From NCBI GenBank assembly GCA_019455065.1, contig JACFNC010000019.1:21238-85237 (forward strand): a stretch of 64,000 nucleotides of DNA, written 5' to 3'. A model generated the notes under the pieces. That model made no database searches. It saw only the letters and a program-made list of their open reading frames with translations, and was not told the origin of the DNA. Shown here in pieces: positions 9,884-18,960 of this stretch (position 1 is the stretch's first letter; every line of letters begins with the position of its first letter). The position numbers were made by a program, and so were the translations under genes. This DNA is from Rhodospirillales bacterium (GTDB lineage: Bacteria > Pseudomonadota > Alphaproteobacteria > Rhodospirillales > Magnetospirillaceae).

Positions 9884-10672
9884 ATGTCCGTGTTCGCCGT
9901 GGCCGCCAGCCTTGCCACCGGCCTGATGCTCGGGCTGTTCGGCAGCGGGGGCTCGATCATCACCTTGCCCGCGCTGATGTATCTGCTGGGCGTCGAAGCC
10001 AAGCCGGCGATCGCGATGAGCCTCGGCATCGTCGCGGCCACCGCCGCCATCGGCGCCGGCGACCATTGGCGCAAAGGCAACGTCAATCTCGGCGTCGCCG
10101 GCGTTTTCGCCATATTCGGCGCGGTCGGAACCTATGCCGGGGCGCGCCTGGGCGTGGTTACGCCGGCGGCCGTCCAGCTTGGCCTGTTCGCCCTGGTCAT
10201 GTACGCCGCCGCGTGGCGCATGTTGCGTCCGTCACCCGTGCCCGCGCGTACCGCGGCCGCGCAGATCCACGGCGACGGGACGATTGCCGCCCTGGGCGGA
10301 CTTCCGGTCGGACGGATCGGTCATGTCGCGTTGCATGGTTTGCTGGTCGGCGCGCTCACCGGCCTGGTTGGGGTCGGTGGCGGCTTCATGATCGTGCCCG
10401 CACTGGTCCTGCTTTCGGGCCTGCCGATGAAACAGGCCGTGGGAACCTCCCTCGCGGTGGTGGCGGCGAAGTCCGTCGTCGGCTTCGTGGGCTATGTCGA
10501 CGCGGTTGCCGTCGACTATGTCCTGATGACAACGTTCACCGCCATCGCGGTGTGCGGCGGCTTCGTCGGCAGCTACCTCGCCGGCCGTCTGCCGGCCGAC
10601 TTGATCAAGCGCGGCTTCGCCTGGTTCCTGGTGGCGATAGCCACGCTCATCATCGTCGAACAGGCGTGGTGA
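9884..10672 (+). CDS. TauE/SafE-family sulfite/sulfur-anion exporter
   Basis: A 262-aa inner-membrane protein with about eight hydrophobic helices in two repeats. Each repeat opens with the family's glycine-rich turn (GLFGSGGSIITLPAL; GLVGVGGGFMIVPALVLL). TauE/SafE (DUF81) proteins move sulfite, thiosulfate or sulfoacetate outward. I took ATG 9884 (CGAGGC upstream) rather than TTG 9863, which lies inside the palindrome. A small unknown gene starts 7 bases after its stop. Substrate is not readable from sequence; the operator resembling sulfide-sensor sites fits a sulfur role. Confidence 0.85.
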   Translation: MSVFAVAASLATGLMLGLFGSGGSIITLPALMYLLGVEAKPAIAMSLGIVAATAAIGAGDHWRKGNVNLGVAGVFAIFGAVGTYAGARLGVVTPAAVQLGLFALVMYAAAWRMLRPSPVPARTAAAQIHGDGTIAALGGLPVGRIGHVALHGLLVGALTGLVGVGGGFMIVPALVLLSGLPMKQAVGTSLAVVAAKSVVGFVGYVDAVAVDYVLMTTFTAIAVCGGFVGSYLAGRLPADLIKRGFAWFLVAIATLIIVEQAW

Positions 10673-10679
10673 CTTCGCG

Positions 10680-10991
10680 ATGGCGTTCGATATTATCGTT
10701 TGCTCCAACCAGCCGCCGGGGAAACGGTGCATGCTCTACACGGCTTACGCGGCCGAATTGAGCGGGAGCCTCGGCGGCATCCTGTCGTCGATCCATTTTC
10801 CGAACAAGGGCGAGCAACCGGCGCCTCCGGCCCTTATCGTCGGCGGTACGGTACTCCAGCCCTCCGATGACATGACCGTCTCGCCAAACGACCTGATTCG
10901 CATGGTCGTGAGTCTCGAACCCGCCATGAATGTGCGCGAACTCCGTGCCCGACTTGAGCGAATCGGGCAGCCGGCGGCCCACACTCCCTGA
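10680..10991 (+). CDS. small hypothetical protein downstream of TauE/SafE
   Basis: A 103-aa soluble protein with no recognised domain. It opens MAFDIIVCSNQPPGK and contains two Cys (8 and 17), a central LIVGGTVLQPSDDMTVSPND segment and an amphipathic C-terminal helix (NVRELRARLERIG). It starts 7 bases after the exporter stop, so it is probably co-transcribed, though no clear ribosome site precedes the ATG. It converges on the SDR gene with 2 bases between stops. I cannot assign a function. Confidence 0.6.
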   Translation: MAFDIIVCSNQPPGKRCMLYTAYAAELSGSLGGILSSIHFPNKGEQPAPPALIVGGTVLQPSDDMTVSPNDLIRMVVSLEPAMNVRELRARLERIGQPAAHTP

Positions 10992-10993
10992 CT

Positions 10994-11764
10994 TCACTGG
11001 GCGGTATATCCGCCGTCGATTACCAGCTCGGTACCGGTTACGAACTTGGATTCGTCGGAAGCCAGATATACCACGCCGTAGGCAATGTCGTCGGGCTCGC
11101 CCACATGGCCCACCGGGTGGAGGGCGTCCAAGGCCTTGCGGCCGGCCTCGAGGTCTCCCTTCGATTTCAAATAGTTCTCGACCATCGGTGTCCAAATGTA
11201 GCCGGGATGAATCGAATTGACCCGGATCCCGTATCCGGCCTTGGCGCAGTGCAGGGCCGCCGACTTGGTCAGCAACCGCACCCCGCCCTTGCTGGCGTTA
11301 TAGGCGGCGAGGGTTGGGTCGCCGATGATGCCCTCGATCGAGGACAGATTGATGATGGATCCGCCGCCGCGTCCCTTCATGGCGCGGATGGCCGCGCGGG
11401 TGCCCAGGAACACGCCGTCCAGGTTGATCGACATCAGCCAGCGCCACTTCTCGAGGGTGGTCTCCTCGACCGTGCCGTCGAGGGCCACCCCCGCGTTGTT
11501 GACCAAGGCGTCCAGGCGGCCGTATTCGGCGAGCGTGCGGTCGATGACCTGCTGCCAGTCGCTTTCGCTGGCCACGTCGTGGCGCACGAACATGGCCTTT
11601 CCGCCCGTCCCTCCGACCTCCCGGGCGAGTTCCTGGCCTTCGTCCTCGCGAATATCCGTTATCGCCACGCCGGCCCCTTCGCGGGCCAGCATCGTGACCA
11701 TCGCCTTCCCCAATCCCAGGGCGCCGCCCGTGACGATCACGACCTTGCCGTCGACCCGTGCCAT
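10994..11764 (-). CDS. SDR-family NAD(P)-dependent oxidoreductase
   Basis: A 256-aa classical short-chain dehydrogenase: TGGALGLG cofactor motif, NNAGVAL, a catalytic Ser in NLSSIEG, and the YNASKGG Tyr-Lys pair. Asp in ITDIRED after the second strand suggests NAD rather than NADP. The sequence resembles hydroxysteroid/cyclohexanol-type SDRs, but substrate cannot be inferred. AAGGAGG precedes ATG 11764. It is a single leftward gene. Confidence 0.88.
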   Translation of the reverse strand: MARVDGKVVIVTGGALGLGKAMVTMLAREGAGVAITDIREDEGQELAREVGGTGGKAMFVRHDVASESDWQQVIDRTLAEYGRLDALVNNAGVALDGTVEETTLEKWRWLMSINLDGVFLGTRAAIRAMKGRGGGSIINLSSIEGIIGDPTLAAYNASKGGVRLLTKSAALHCAKAGYGIRVNSIHPGYIWTPMVENYLKSKGDLEAGRKALDALHPVGHVGEPDDIAYGVVYLASDESKFVTGTELVIDGGYTAQ

Positions 11765-11858
11765 GCCGTTGCTCCTTCCTCCTTCTTCTCTGAGGGGAAT
11801 GTCGGAACGGCTTCCGCCGCTTCAACCGCAAGGCATGGTCAAGGCGGGTTGCGCCGCC

Positions 11859-11993
11859 TTATTCGCGCTCCGGCGCAGACGGGCCCTTCGGCCGCCGTGT
11901 GCACAGGCCGTAGAGTTCGCAGAGGATGAAGTAGAGCGCGAAGGTGAGCAGCGGCACGAAAACGATGTAGAAGACGGGATTCCAGACGTCCAT
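11859..11993 (-). CDS. 44-aa single-span membrane protein
   Basis: A short gene starting ATG 11993, with GGGGGAT upstream, and ending TAA at 11859. The product begins MDVWNPVFYIVFVPLLTFAL, with one membrane helix to about residue 28 and then a basic tail with two Cys (CELYGLC). Codon use is like the neighbours'. It lies between the SDR gene and the DUF4142 gene on the same strand. No function is known to me. Confidence 0.5.
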   Translation of the reverse strand: MDVWNPVFYIVFVPLLTFALYFILCELYGLCTRRPKGPSAPERE

Positions 11994-12114
11994 GGCGATA
12001 TCCCCCTGACCGCGCTTCATGCTAGCAGGTCGCCACGACGCCGCATACCCGGTCGCGGCAGGGGGAGGCCGCGGGTCGCCGCGCCGATCAGCGGATCGGC
12101 GCGGTCGGATCGCG

Positions 12115-12693
12115 TCAACGGGATTGGCCGGACGCTTCCTCGGGCATGACGGCCATTTCCTGCGCCATCGACTCCGCCAGCGTCAGATGCTCCTGGAGGA
12201 CCGGCAACGTATCGGTGGCATATTTCTTGAGGTCGGCATCCTCGCTCGAGTCGGCCATCGCCCGATACATGGCAACGTCCTTGCGGTGATCCTCGACCAT
12301 GAGGCGCGCATACTGGCGGTCGAATTCCTCGCCGTTCAGCGCGGACAGTCGCTGTATGGTCTCGCGTTCCTCGGGGCCGGGTTCGGTGGGCGTCTTTATG
12401 CCCTTCTTCTCGGCCATCGCCGTCAGCGCCTCGTTGGCGCGCGAATGATCCTCGATCATCCGCTGGCCGAACTCCTTGACTTCCGGCCGCGAACCCTTTT
12501 CCTGGGCCAGTTCGCCCATCGCGACCTCGGCGAGGTTGCCGCTTGCCGCCTTGTGGGTGAACTGTTCGTAATCGAGTTCGACGAGTTCCTCCGGCTGCTC
12601 GCGCGCCGGACTGGCGGGACCGCTGGCGCTCTGTGCGAAGGCGGCGATGGGTACGAGAGAGCCCGCCAGCAGGGCGATGGCGAAACGTCGCAT
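12115..12693 (-). CDS. DUF4142-family exported protein
   Basis: A 192-aa protein with a signal peptide (MRRFAIALLAGSLVPIAAFA). Its helical body carries the DUF4142 pattern: FTHKAASGNLAEVAMGELA, VKEFGQRMIEDHSRANEAL and a second half with LMVEDHRKDVAMY. This is a ferritin-like, four-helix periplasmic fold of uncertain role that often appears in stress-induced loci. GGAGGG stands before ATG 12693. The His/Glu residues in EDHSRAN and EDHRKDV could bind metal, but that is inference. Confidence 0.85.
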   Translation of the reverse strand: MRRFAIALLAGSLVPIAAFAQSASGPASPAREQPEELVELDYEQFTHKAASGNLAEVAMGELAQEKGSRPEVKEFGQRMIEDHSRANEALTAMAEKKGIKTPTEPGPEERETIQRLSALNGEEFDRQYARLMVEDHRKDVAMYRAMADSSEDADLKKYATDTLPVLQEHLTLAESMAQEMAVMPEEASGQSR

Positions 12694-12872
12694 GTTTCCC
12701 TCCGTGTGGTGGTGGCATCGCATCTCCAACGCCGGCCGGCCTCCGCGCGTTTCCGTCACAGGAGCACTACCGCGACAGAGAGTTCGGGGCGACACGGTCA
12801 GGGCGAAGGCGATGGTTCGCCCGTCCCACGCGCCCCCCTTCACGGCCGCCGCCGTTGTGCTATCGTGATGGC

Positions 12873-12901
12873 GACCCGGCCCCCGTGCCGGTCCTTTTTT
12901 T
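12873..12901 (+). terminator. possible intrinsic terminator or leader attenuator
   Basis: GACCCGGC and GCCGGTC pair (one bulge) around a short C-rich loop and are followed by seven T. It lies just before the small gene at 12914, and no rightward gene precedes it, so it may be a leader hairpin rather than a gene end. Confidence 0.4.
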
Positions 12902-12913
12902 GTGGGTGAAGGG

Positions 12914-13216
12914 ATGTCGGTTGCGTGGTTGTCCCGTGAACGGACGCAAGCCGAGGTAGCCGCCGCCAGGGCGGCGTGGAAGCAGTATCAGACCCTGCCG
13001 GCCGCCGACCGCGACGGCTTTCTGGCCGATCTTGTGAACCGCGGTCAGAGCGGCGTTCTGGCCGCCATCAGCGCTTTCCTGCGCAACGAAGGTTTCGCCC
13101 GCTACAACCGGCCCTGCCCGGCCGGCGTCGCGCCCGAGGCGTGGCGGCAAGAGGCCGCCGACTACCTCAGGCAGTCGGATCAGGTGGCCACGCTGGCCGA
13201 GCGGGTGGCCGGCTGA
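12914..13216 (+). CDS. small hypothetical protein
   Basis: A 100-aa soluble, helical protein without a recognised domain (MSVAWLSRERTQAEVAAARA start; conserved-looking FLADLVNRGQSGVLAAISAF; C-terminal EAADYLRQSDQVATLAERV). GAAGGG precedes ATG 12914. It is followed by a GC-rich hairpin at 13235-13261 and then the sulfurtransferase gene, and could share transcripts with it. Confidence 0.6.
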   Translation: MSVAWLSRERTQAEVAAARAAWKQYQTLPAADRDGFLADLVNRGQSGVLAAISAFLRNEGFARYNRPCPAGVAPEAWRQEAADYLRQSDQVATLAERVAG

Positions 13217-13234
13217 TTTCGGACGACCGAGGGG

Positions 13235-13261
13235 GCTATGCCGCCGCACAGGCGGCGTAGC
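13235..13261 (+). terminator. hairpin between small gene and sulfurtransferase gene
   Basis: GCTATGCCGCC and GGCGGCGTAGC form an 11-base stem (one G-T pair) with a GCACA loop. No T-tract follows, so it may stabilise or attenuate rather than terminate. Confidence 0.35.
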
Positions 13262-13361
13262 CGCTTGCCCGCCGCCGCCACCGAGCCAAAGCTAAAAGGA
13301 AACGTGTTTTCTTTGCGCAGGGCCTCGCCCGCGGGCGCGGCCCGTTCGGTGGGAGGTAAGC

Positions 13362-14210
13362 ATGGCAGACTACGCGCATCCCGAAGCCATCGTCGGAACC
13401 GACTGGGTGGCGCAGCACCGCGGCGATGCCAACCTGCGGCTCGTCGAGGTCGACGTCGACACGGCGGCCTACGGCGAGGGGCATATCCCGGGCGCCCTCG
13501 CCTGGAACTGGACCACGCAGCTTTGCGACACGGTGCAACGCGACATCCTGTCCAAGGACAAGTTCGAAGCCTTGATGGAGCAGTCGGGCATCGGCAATGA
13601 CACCACCGTGGTGCTGTATGGCGACAACAACAACTGGTTTGGCGCCTGGGCGTTATGGCAGATGAAGATTTACGGCCATCGCGACGTGCGGCTGATGAAC
13701 GGCGGTCGCAAGAAGTGGCTGGAGGAGGGCCGCGAAATAACCCGCGACGTGCCCTCTTATCCGCGTGCCGGTTATCGGGCAGAGAAGTCGGACTTGTCGA
13801 TCCGGGCCTTCAAGCCCGAGGTCGACGACGCAGTGCGCAGGCGCACCGCCGGTCTGGTTGACGTGCGCAGCCCCGACGAATTCACCGGCCGCATCGTCGC
13901 CCCGCCCGGACTGCCAGAGACGGCGCAGCGCGGCGGCCATATTCCCGGCGCCAAGAACATCCCCTGGGCATCGGCCTGCAATGACGACGGCACGTTCAAG
14001 TCGGTGGACGCGTTGCGGCGGCTGTACGAGGAACAAGGCATCACCCCCGACCGGCCGGCCATCGCCTATTGCCGCATCGGCGAGCGGTCGAGCCACACCT
14101 GGTTCGTCCTCAAGTACCTGTTGGGCTATGAGGACGTGAAGAACTACGACGGGTCGTGGACTGAATGGGGCAATCTGGTCGGCGCCCCGGTCGAAAAGCA
14201 GGCGGCGTGA
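13362..14210 (+). CDS. thiosulfate sulfurtransferase (two-domain rhodanese)
   Basis: A 282-aa tandem rhodanese. The N-terminal domain lacks a catalytic Cys loop, having YGDNNNW in its place. The C-terminal domain has the active loop CRIGERSSHTW, whose CRIGERS form fits thiosulfate rather than 3-mercaptopyruvate as sulfur donor. HIPGAKNIPW and the domain order are typical of actinobacterial/proteobacterial SseA/CysA-like enzymes. GGGAGG stands before ATG 13362. A 74-aa gene follows 11 bases later in the same transcript. Confidence 0.9.
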   Translation: MADYAHPEAIVGTDWVAQHRGDANLRLVEVDVDTAAYGEGHIPGALAWNWTTQLCDTVQRDILSKDKFEALMEQSGIGNDTTVVLYGDNNNWFGAWALWQMKIYGHRDVRLMNGGRKKWLEEGREITRDVPSYPRAGYRAEKSDLSIRAFKPEVDDAVRRRTAGLVDVRSPDEFTGRIVAPPGLPETAQRGGHIPGAKNIPWASACNDDGTFKSVDALRRLYEEQGITPDRPAIAYCRIGERSSHTWFVLKYLLGYEDVKNYDGSWTEWGNLVGAPVEKQAA

Positions 14211-14221
14211 CGGAGGGGGTG

Positions 14222-14446
14222 ATGGATAGGGCCCAGGATTATCGGCGTCGGCGGGAGACGGTCGGCGAGTGGCCCATCGCGGTGACGTCCTACCGGATCG
14301 GCGATGAATACTACTGCGCGGTGGACAACGTCAGCCCCGGCGCCTGCCTGTGCCGCGCCACGGCCGGCACCCGCGAGGAGGCCGAGGAGCAGGCGCTGCG
14401 CAAGGCGCGCGAGATGGTGGCGCGGACGCGGACACTACCGACCTAG
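14222..14446 (+). CDS. small conserved-looking hypothetical protein
   Basis: A 74-aa protein starting ATG 14222 behind GGAGGGGG. The sequence (WPIAVTSYRIGDEYYCAVDNVSPGA; then a helical EEAEEQALRKAREMV) suggests a small alpha/beta domain. It directly follows the rhodanese gene, so a link to sulfur transfer is possible but unsupported. Confidence 0.6.
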   Translation: MDRAQDYRRRRETVGEWPIAVTSYRIGDEYYCAVDNVSPGACLCRATAGTREEAEEQALRKAREMVARTRTLPT

Positions 14447-14451
14447 GCGTT

Positions 14452-15069
14452 CTATCGGGGCCGCGCCGACCCTTCGTAGAGAAAGCTCACCAGGCGCGGC
14501 CCCCGTGTCCGATAGCCCGTCTCCAGGTGGTCGAGACGGAAACCGGCACCCTCGATCAGCCGGTCGATCGGCCGGTTGAGGTGGCAATTGCCCGCACAGC
14601 GCCGCCACAGCGGCGTCAACCGATCCTGCCAGGCGCGCACGGCGGCGTCGGGCGCACGGCCGTGCTCGATGAACAACAGCCGGCCGCCCGGCCGCAATAC
14701 CCGCCGCATCTCGCCGAGGGCCCGTGCGGCGTCGGGGATGCTGCACAGGGTCCAGGTGGTGACCACGGTGTCGATACTGGCGGCGTCGAGCGGGATGTCC
14801 TCAGCCGAGGCGGGCAGAAGCCGAACCGGGCGGGCAAGCCGGCGTGCTCGTTCCCCAGCCATCCGCAGCAGCGCGGGGGACGGCTCGAGGCCGAAGATTT
14901 CGGTGGTGCCCGGGCCATAGAAGGGGAGATTGAGGCCCGACCCCATGCCGACTTCGAGCACGCGGCCCTCGGCGGCCGGCACCAGTCGGGCGCGCATCTC
15001 GCCGAACTGCTTCTGGCGCATGGTCAGCGCGATCAGCCGCGGCAGCACCCAATCCTGGTAGATTCCCAT
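14452..15069 (-). CDS. class I SAM-dependent methyltransferase
   Basis: A 205-aa UbiE/type 11 methyltransferase: VLEVGMGSGLNLPFY (motif I), GLEPSPALL (acidic loop region), TTWTLCSIPD and RVLRPGGRLLFIEHG. The CHLNRPIDRLIEGAGF tail is common in small phosphatidylethanolamine or quinone-like methyltransferases. The substrate is not predictable. It ends 5 bases from the convergent 74-aa gene and follows the MBL hydrolase gene by 26 bases, so those two are probably one leftward transcript. Confidence 0.85.
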   Translation of the reverse strand: MGIYQDWVLPRLIALTMRQKQFGEMRARLVPAAEGRVLEVGMGSGLNLPFYGPGTTEIFGLEPSPALLRMAGERARRLARPVRLLPASAEDIPLDAASIDTVVTTWTLCSIPDAARALGEMRRVLRPGGRLLFIEHGRAPDAAVRAWQDRLTPLWRRCAGNCHLNRPIDRLIEGAGFRLDHLETGYRTRGPRLVSFLYEGSARPR

Positions 15070-15095
15070 GCCGGCGCCGGCTCCTAGCGAGACAA

Positions 15096-15764
15096 CTAGA
15101 ACAGGCCGCCCTGAGCCGCCACGCGCTGCCACCAGCCTTGGGCCTCGGCCACCGTCCATTCCGGCCCATGGCCGCTGAACAGCACCGCCTCTTCCGGCAG
15201 CATGCCGAGCAGGCGCGTGATCGACTCGACCAGGGCGCGGCCGTCGCCGCCCGGCAAGTCGGTTCGCCCGACACCGTAGTTGAACAGGGTGTCGCCGGTC
15301 AGCACGAAGCCACCGAAGTCGTAGCAGACCCCGCCGGGGGTGTGGCCGGGCGTTTCGATGACACGCATCGGAATTTCGCCCGCCTCCAGGGTCGGCGCCT
15401 CGACGAACCAGGTGCATTGGGGCGGCGTCAGCCGCATGCCCATCAGGGAACTCGCCATGTTGGCGGCGCGCTCGATCACCGGGCGTTCCTTCTCATGCGC
15501 ATGGCAGGGCAGCTTCAGAGCCTCCTGCAGGCCGGCGGCGCCGGAAATGTGGTCGGGATGCCCGTGCGTCAACAGGATCGCCTTGGGCACGCCCCCGTCG
15601 GCCTGCGCGGCGGCAAGGATGTCGGCCGGGCGGGCACCCGGATCGACGATGAGCACCGCGCCGCTCGGCAAGTGGCGCACCAGGTCGCAGTTCTGATGCC
15701 ACGGCGGGTCGCTGACCACGACCTCGAGGGCAAGGTCACCGAAGACGAGGCGGCTGTCCGGCAT
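15096..15764 (-). CDS. MBL-fold metallo-hydrolase (glyoxalase II-like)
   Basis: A 222-aa metallo-beta-lactamase-fold hydrolase with the THGHPDH metal motif, ETPGHTPGG, LTGDTLF and a late SGHGPEW histidine. The size and motifs match GloB-like thioesterases, or the persulfide dioxygenase neighbours of this family. GGGAG precedes ATG 15764. It may act on a thioester, but I see no substrate clue. Confidence 0.85.
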   Translation of the reverse strand: MPDSRLVFGDLALEVVVSDPPWHQNCDLVRHLPSGAVLIVDPGARPADILAAAQADGGVPKAILLTHGHPDHISGAAGLQEALKLPCHAHEKERPVIERAANMASSLMGMRLTPPQCTWFVEAPTLEAGEIPMRVIETPGHTPGGVCYDFGGFVLTGDTLFNYGVGRTDLPGGDGRALVESITRLLGMLPEEAVLFSGHGPEWTVAEAQGWWQRVAAQGGLF

Positions 15765-15932
15765 CACGGGCTCCCTGTAGCAAGGCGCCGCCATTATCGC
15801 GATGCGGGCCGGCGGCGCAAGCCCGGGAGCGGGACCGCCAGGTGGCAGACGGCTTCAAGGTGTAATAAAGGCCGCGTTCGCGGGCCCCTTACGCGGCGTC
15901 AGGGCGGGCCGCAGGCGAAGCACCGATCGCCG

Positions 15933-18650
15933 CTAAACCTGGCCGTGGCAATGCTTGAATTTCTTTCCGGAGCCACATGGGCAGGGCGCGTTGCGGGGGG
16001 TGCCGCCCCAGGTCGCCGGGTCGGCCGGGTCGACGGGGCCTATTCGCCGGGGTTGCATTCCGGCCGAACCGGCATCGACGGGGTCCGCCGCGGTGCCGGC
16101 CAGAGCCGGATCCTGGCGGGTTTCATGCATTTCGCCGGGGCCCTGCGGCTCCGGGATCTGCTCGTCTCCGCCGTCGATTCGCAGCTCGATGTGGCACAGC
16201 ACGCCGGTCACCCGCTCGCGCAACTGGCCCAGCATCTCGTCGAACATGTTGAAGGCTTCGCGCTTGTATTCGTTCAGCGGGTCGCGCTGGCCATAAGCGC
16301 GAAGGCCGATGCCGTGGCGCAGATGGTCGAGATGCAGCAGGTGTTCCTTCCAGGACTGATCGAGGATCTGCAACAGCAGGCTCTTCTCGACCATGCGCAT
16401 GATTTCGGGGCCGTAGTTGGCCGCCTTCTGCGCCATCTTCTGATCGGCGGCGACGGTGATGCGCTGCTTGATTTCCTGGTCGGCGATGCCCTCTTCCTTG
16501 GCCCAGTCGGCGATCGGCAGATCAAGCCCCAGGATTCGCAGGCATTCCTCGTGCAGGCCGTGGACGTCCCACTGCTCGGCATAGGCCTTCTCGGGAATGC
16601 AGCGGGCGACCATGGCGTCGATCACCTCGTGGCGCATGTCGAGGACCGTCTGCGACACCTCGGTCGCCTGCATCAGGTCCTTGCGCTGCTCGTAGATGAC
16701 CTTCCGCTGGTCGTTCATCACGTCGTCGAACTTCAGCAAGTTCTTGCGGATATCGAAGTTGCGCGCTTCGACCTTCTGCTGCGCCTTCTCCAGAGCCTTG
16801 TTGATCCAGGGATGGATGATCGCCTCGCCCTCTTTCAGCCCAAGCTTTTGCAGCATGCCGTCCATGCGGTTGGTGCCGAAGATGCGCATCAGGTCGTCTT
16901 CGAGGGAGAGGAAGAATTTCGAGCCGCCGGGATCGCCCTGCCGACCCGAGCGGCCGCGCAGCTGGTTGTCGATGCGCCGGCTCTCATGGCGCTCGGTGCC
17001 GACCACGTACAGGCCGCCGGCCGCGAGGGCGACCTGCTTGGCGGCCGCCACCTCGGCCCGGATCTCGTCCCCCCTGCGGGCGCGTGCGCCATCGTCGGTG
17101 ATCGACGACAGCTCCTGCTTCAGGCGCATGTCGAGGTTGCCGCCGAGTTGGATGTCGGTTCCGCGGCCGGCCATATTGGTGGCGATGGTCACCGCGCCGG
17201 GCACGCCCGCCTGGGCGACGATAAACGCCTCCTGCTCGTGATAGCGGGCGTTGAGGACGTGGTGCGGAACCTTCTTCGCCTTGAGCATTTCCGACAATTG
17301 TTCGGACTTCTCGATGCTCACCGTGCCCACCAGCACCGGCTGCTGGCGCGTACGGCAGTCTTCGATCAAGGCGACGATGGCCTCATGCTTCTCGCGCGCG
17401 GTGCGATAGACCTCGTCATCCTGGTCCTGGCGGGAGACCGGCACGTTGGTGGGAATCTCGACGACCTCGAGCTTGTAGATCTCGGCGAACTCGCCGGCCT
17501 CGGTCATCGCCGTACCGGTCATGCCGGCCAGCTTGGGATAGAGGCGGAAGTAGTTCTGGAAGGTTATCGAGGCCAGGGTCTGGTTCTCGTTCTGGATCGT
17601 CACCCCTTCCTTCGCCTCGAGCGCCTGGTGCAGGCCTTCGGAATAGCGACGGCCCTCCATCATGCGGCCGGTGAACTCGTCGATGATGACGACCTTGTCG
17701 TCCTTGACGATGTAATCGACGTCGCGGGTGAACAGCTTGTGGGCGCGCAGAGCCTGGTTGGCGTGATGGACCAGCGAGATGTTGTGGATGTCGTACATGT
17801 TGCCCTGCGTCAGCAGGCCGGCCTCGCGCAATAGCTGCTCCATATGCTCGGCGCCCGCTTCCGTCAGGGTCACCGCGCGGGCCTTCTCGTCCTTCTCGAA
17901 ATCCTCGGGCGTGAGGCTCGAAATCAGCTGGTCGACCCGGGTGTAGAGCTCGGAGTTGTCCTCGGTGGGGCCAGAGATGATCAGCGGCGTGCGGGCTTCA
18001 TCGACCAGGATTGAGTCGACCTCGTCGACGATCGCGTAGTGGAACGGCCGCTGGACCATCTCCTCGAGGCGGAACTTCATGTTGTCCCGGAGATAATCGA
18101 AGCCGAGTTCGTTGTTGGTGCCGTAGGTGATGTCGCAGGCATAGGCCTGCTGGCGCTGCAGGTCGTCGAGGCCATGCACGATGACACCGACCGAGAGGCC
18201 CAGGAAGCGATAGATCTGGCCCATCCACTCCGAGTCGCGCTTGGCCAGGTAGTCGTTGACCGTGACCACGTGCACGCCGTTGCCGGACAGGGCGTTGAGA
18301 TACACCGGCAAGGTGGCCACCAGGGTCTTGCCTTCGCCGGTCTTCATCTCGGCGATCATGCCCCGGTGCAGCACCATTCCGCCCAGGAGCTGGACGTCGA
18401 AATGGCGCTGGCCGAGCGTGCGCTTGGCGGCCTCGCGCACCGTGGCGAAGGCGTCGACCAGCAAATCGTCCGGCGTCTCGCCGTCGATCAGCCGGCGGCG
18501 GAAGAGATCGGTCCTGGCGCGCAGTTCGTCGTCGCTGAGGGCGGCCACATCCGCTTCGGCGGCGTTGATCGCCTCCACCTGGTTGCGCAGGGTTTTCAGG
18601 AATCGGTCATTGGCGGTGCCGAAGAGCCGCCGGGCGATGGCGCCGAACAT
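15933..18650 (-). CDS. secA: preprotein translocase ATPase SecA
   Basis: SecA drives Sec-dependent export at the inner membrane. The 905-aa product has Walker A ([14 protein letters not shown]), the [15 protein letters not shown]alker B region, the [14 protein letters not shown] helicase motif, and the C-terminal zinc SEC-C motif ([17 protein letters not shown]). The last binds zinc and SecB. The start [16 protein letters not shown] is typical. Length and order are standard. The gene is divergent from ppiC. Confidence 0.98.
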   Translation of the reverse strand: MFGAIARRLFGTANDRFLKTLRNQVEAINAAEADVAALSDDELRARTDLFRRRLIDGETPDDLLVDAFATVREAAKRTLGQRHFDVQLLGGMVLHRGMIAEMKTGEGKTLVATLPVYLNALSGNGVHVVTVNDYLAKRDSEWMGQIYRFLGLSVGVIVHGLDDLQRQQAYACDITYGTNNELGFDYLRDNMKFRLEEMVQRPFHYAIVDEVDSILVDEARTPLIISGPTEDNSELYTRVDQLISSLTPEDFEKDEKARAVTLTEAGAEHMEQLLREAGLLTQGNMYDIHNISLVHHANQALRAHKLFTRDVDYIVKDDKVVIIDEFTGRMMEGRRYSEGLHQALEAKEGVTIQNENQTLASITFQNYFRLYPKLAGMTGTAMTEAGEFAEIYKLEVVEIPTNVPVSRQDQDDEVYRTAREKHEAIVALIEDCRTRQQPVLVGTVSIEKSEQLSEMLKAKKVPHHVLNARYHEQEAFIVAQAGVPGAVTIATNMAGRGTDIQLGGNLDMRLKQELSSITDDGARARRGDEIRAEVAAAKQVALAAGGLYVVGTERHESRRIDNQLRGRSGRQGDPGGSKFFLSLEDDLMRIFGTNRMDGMLQKLGLKEGEAIIHPWINKALEKAQQKVEARNFDIRKNLLKFDDVMNDQRKVIYEQRKDLMQATEVSQTVLDMRHEVIDAMVARCIPEKAYAEQWDVHGLHEECLRILGLDLPIADWAKEEGIADQEIKQRITVAADQKMAQKAANYGPEIMRMVEKSLLLQILDQSWKEHLLHLDHLRHGIGLRAYGQRDPLNEYKREAFNMFDEMLGQLRERVTGVLCHIELRIDGGDEQIPEPQGPGEMHETRQDPALAGTAADPVDAGSAGMQPRRIGPVDPADPATWGGTPRNAPCPCGSGKKFKHCHGQV

Positions 18651-18960
18651 TCAATGTCCTCAGCTTGGAGCGGTCCGAAAAGGCCTTTTTCGTCGACGGT
18701 CACACACATAGAGCCCGGTGCGCCCCGTGTCAACGACGGCCCCGGCCGCCGGCGGGAATGCCGCTCGGGAGGCGTGTCGGCGGCCAGCCCCGTTTCCCTT
18801 CGACGCCTGCCCCGGCCCCGGCGATGCGTGCCTTTCGAGTGACCCCGCGCAAGCAGGGTTAGTCGGCCGATGCCTGCTCTTGTGCGCGGGCCAGGGTTGT
18901 GCATTATGCCATGGCGGGCGCCCAGCCCGTGCCGTTCGCTCGCTGAGAGGATATTTCACC
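18651..18960. other. secA-ppiC divergent intergenic region
   Basis: A 310-base GC-rich gap that must hold the divergent secA and ppiC promoters. I see no convincing sigma-70 pair, operator or RNA gene in it. Confidence 0.5.

Noticed and set aside
15138..17834. 898-residue open frame on the plus strand
   Set aside because: It lies antisense to secA and the MBL gene. High GC leaves long open antisense frames; the translation is rich in Gly, Ala, His and Leu with no domain.
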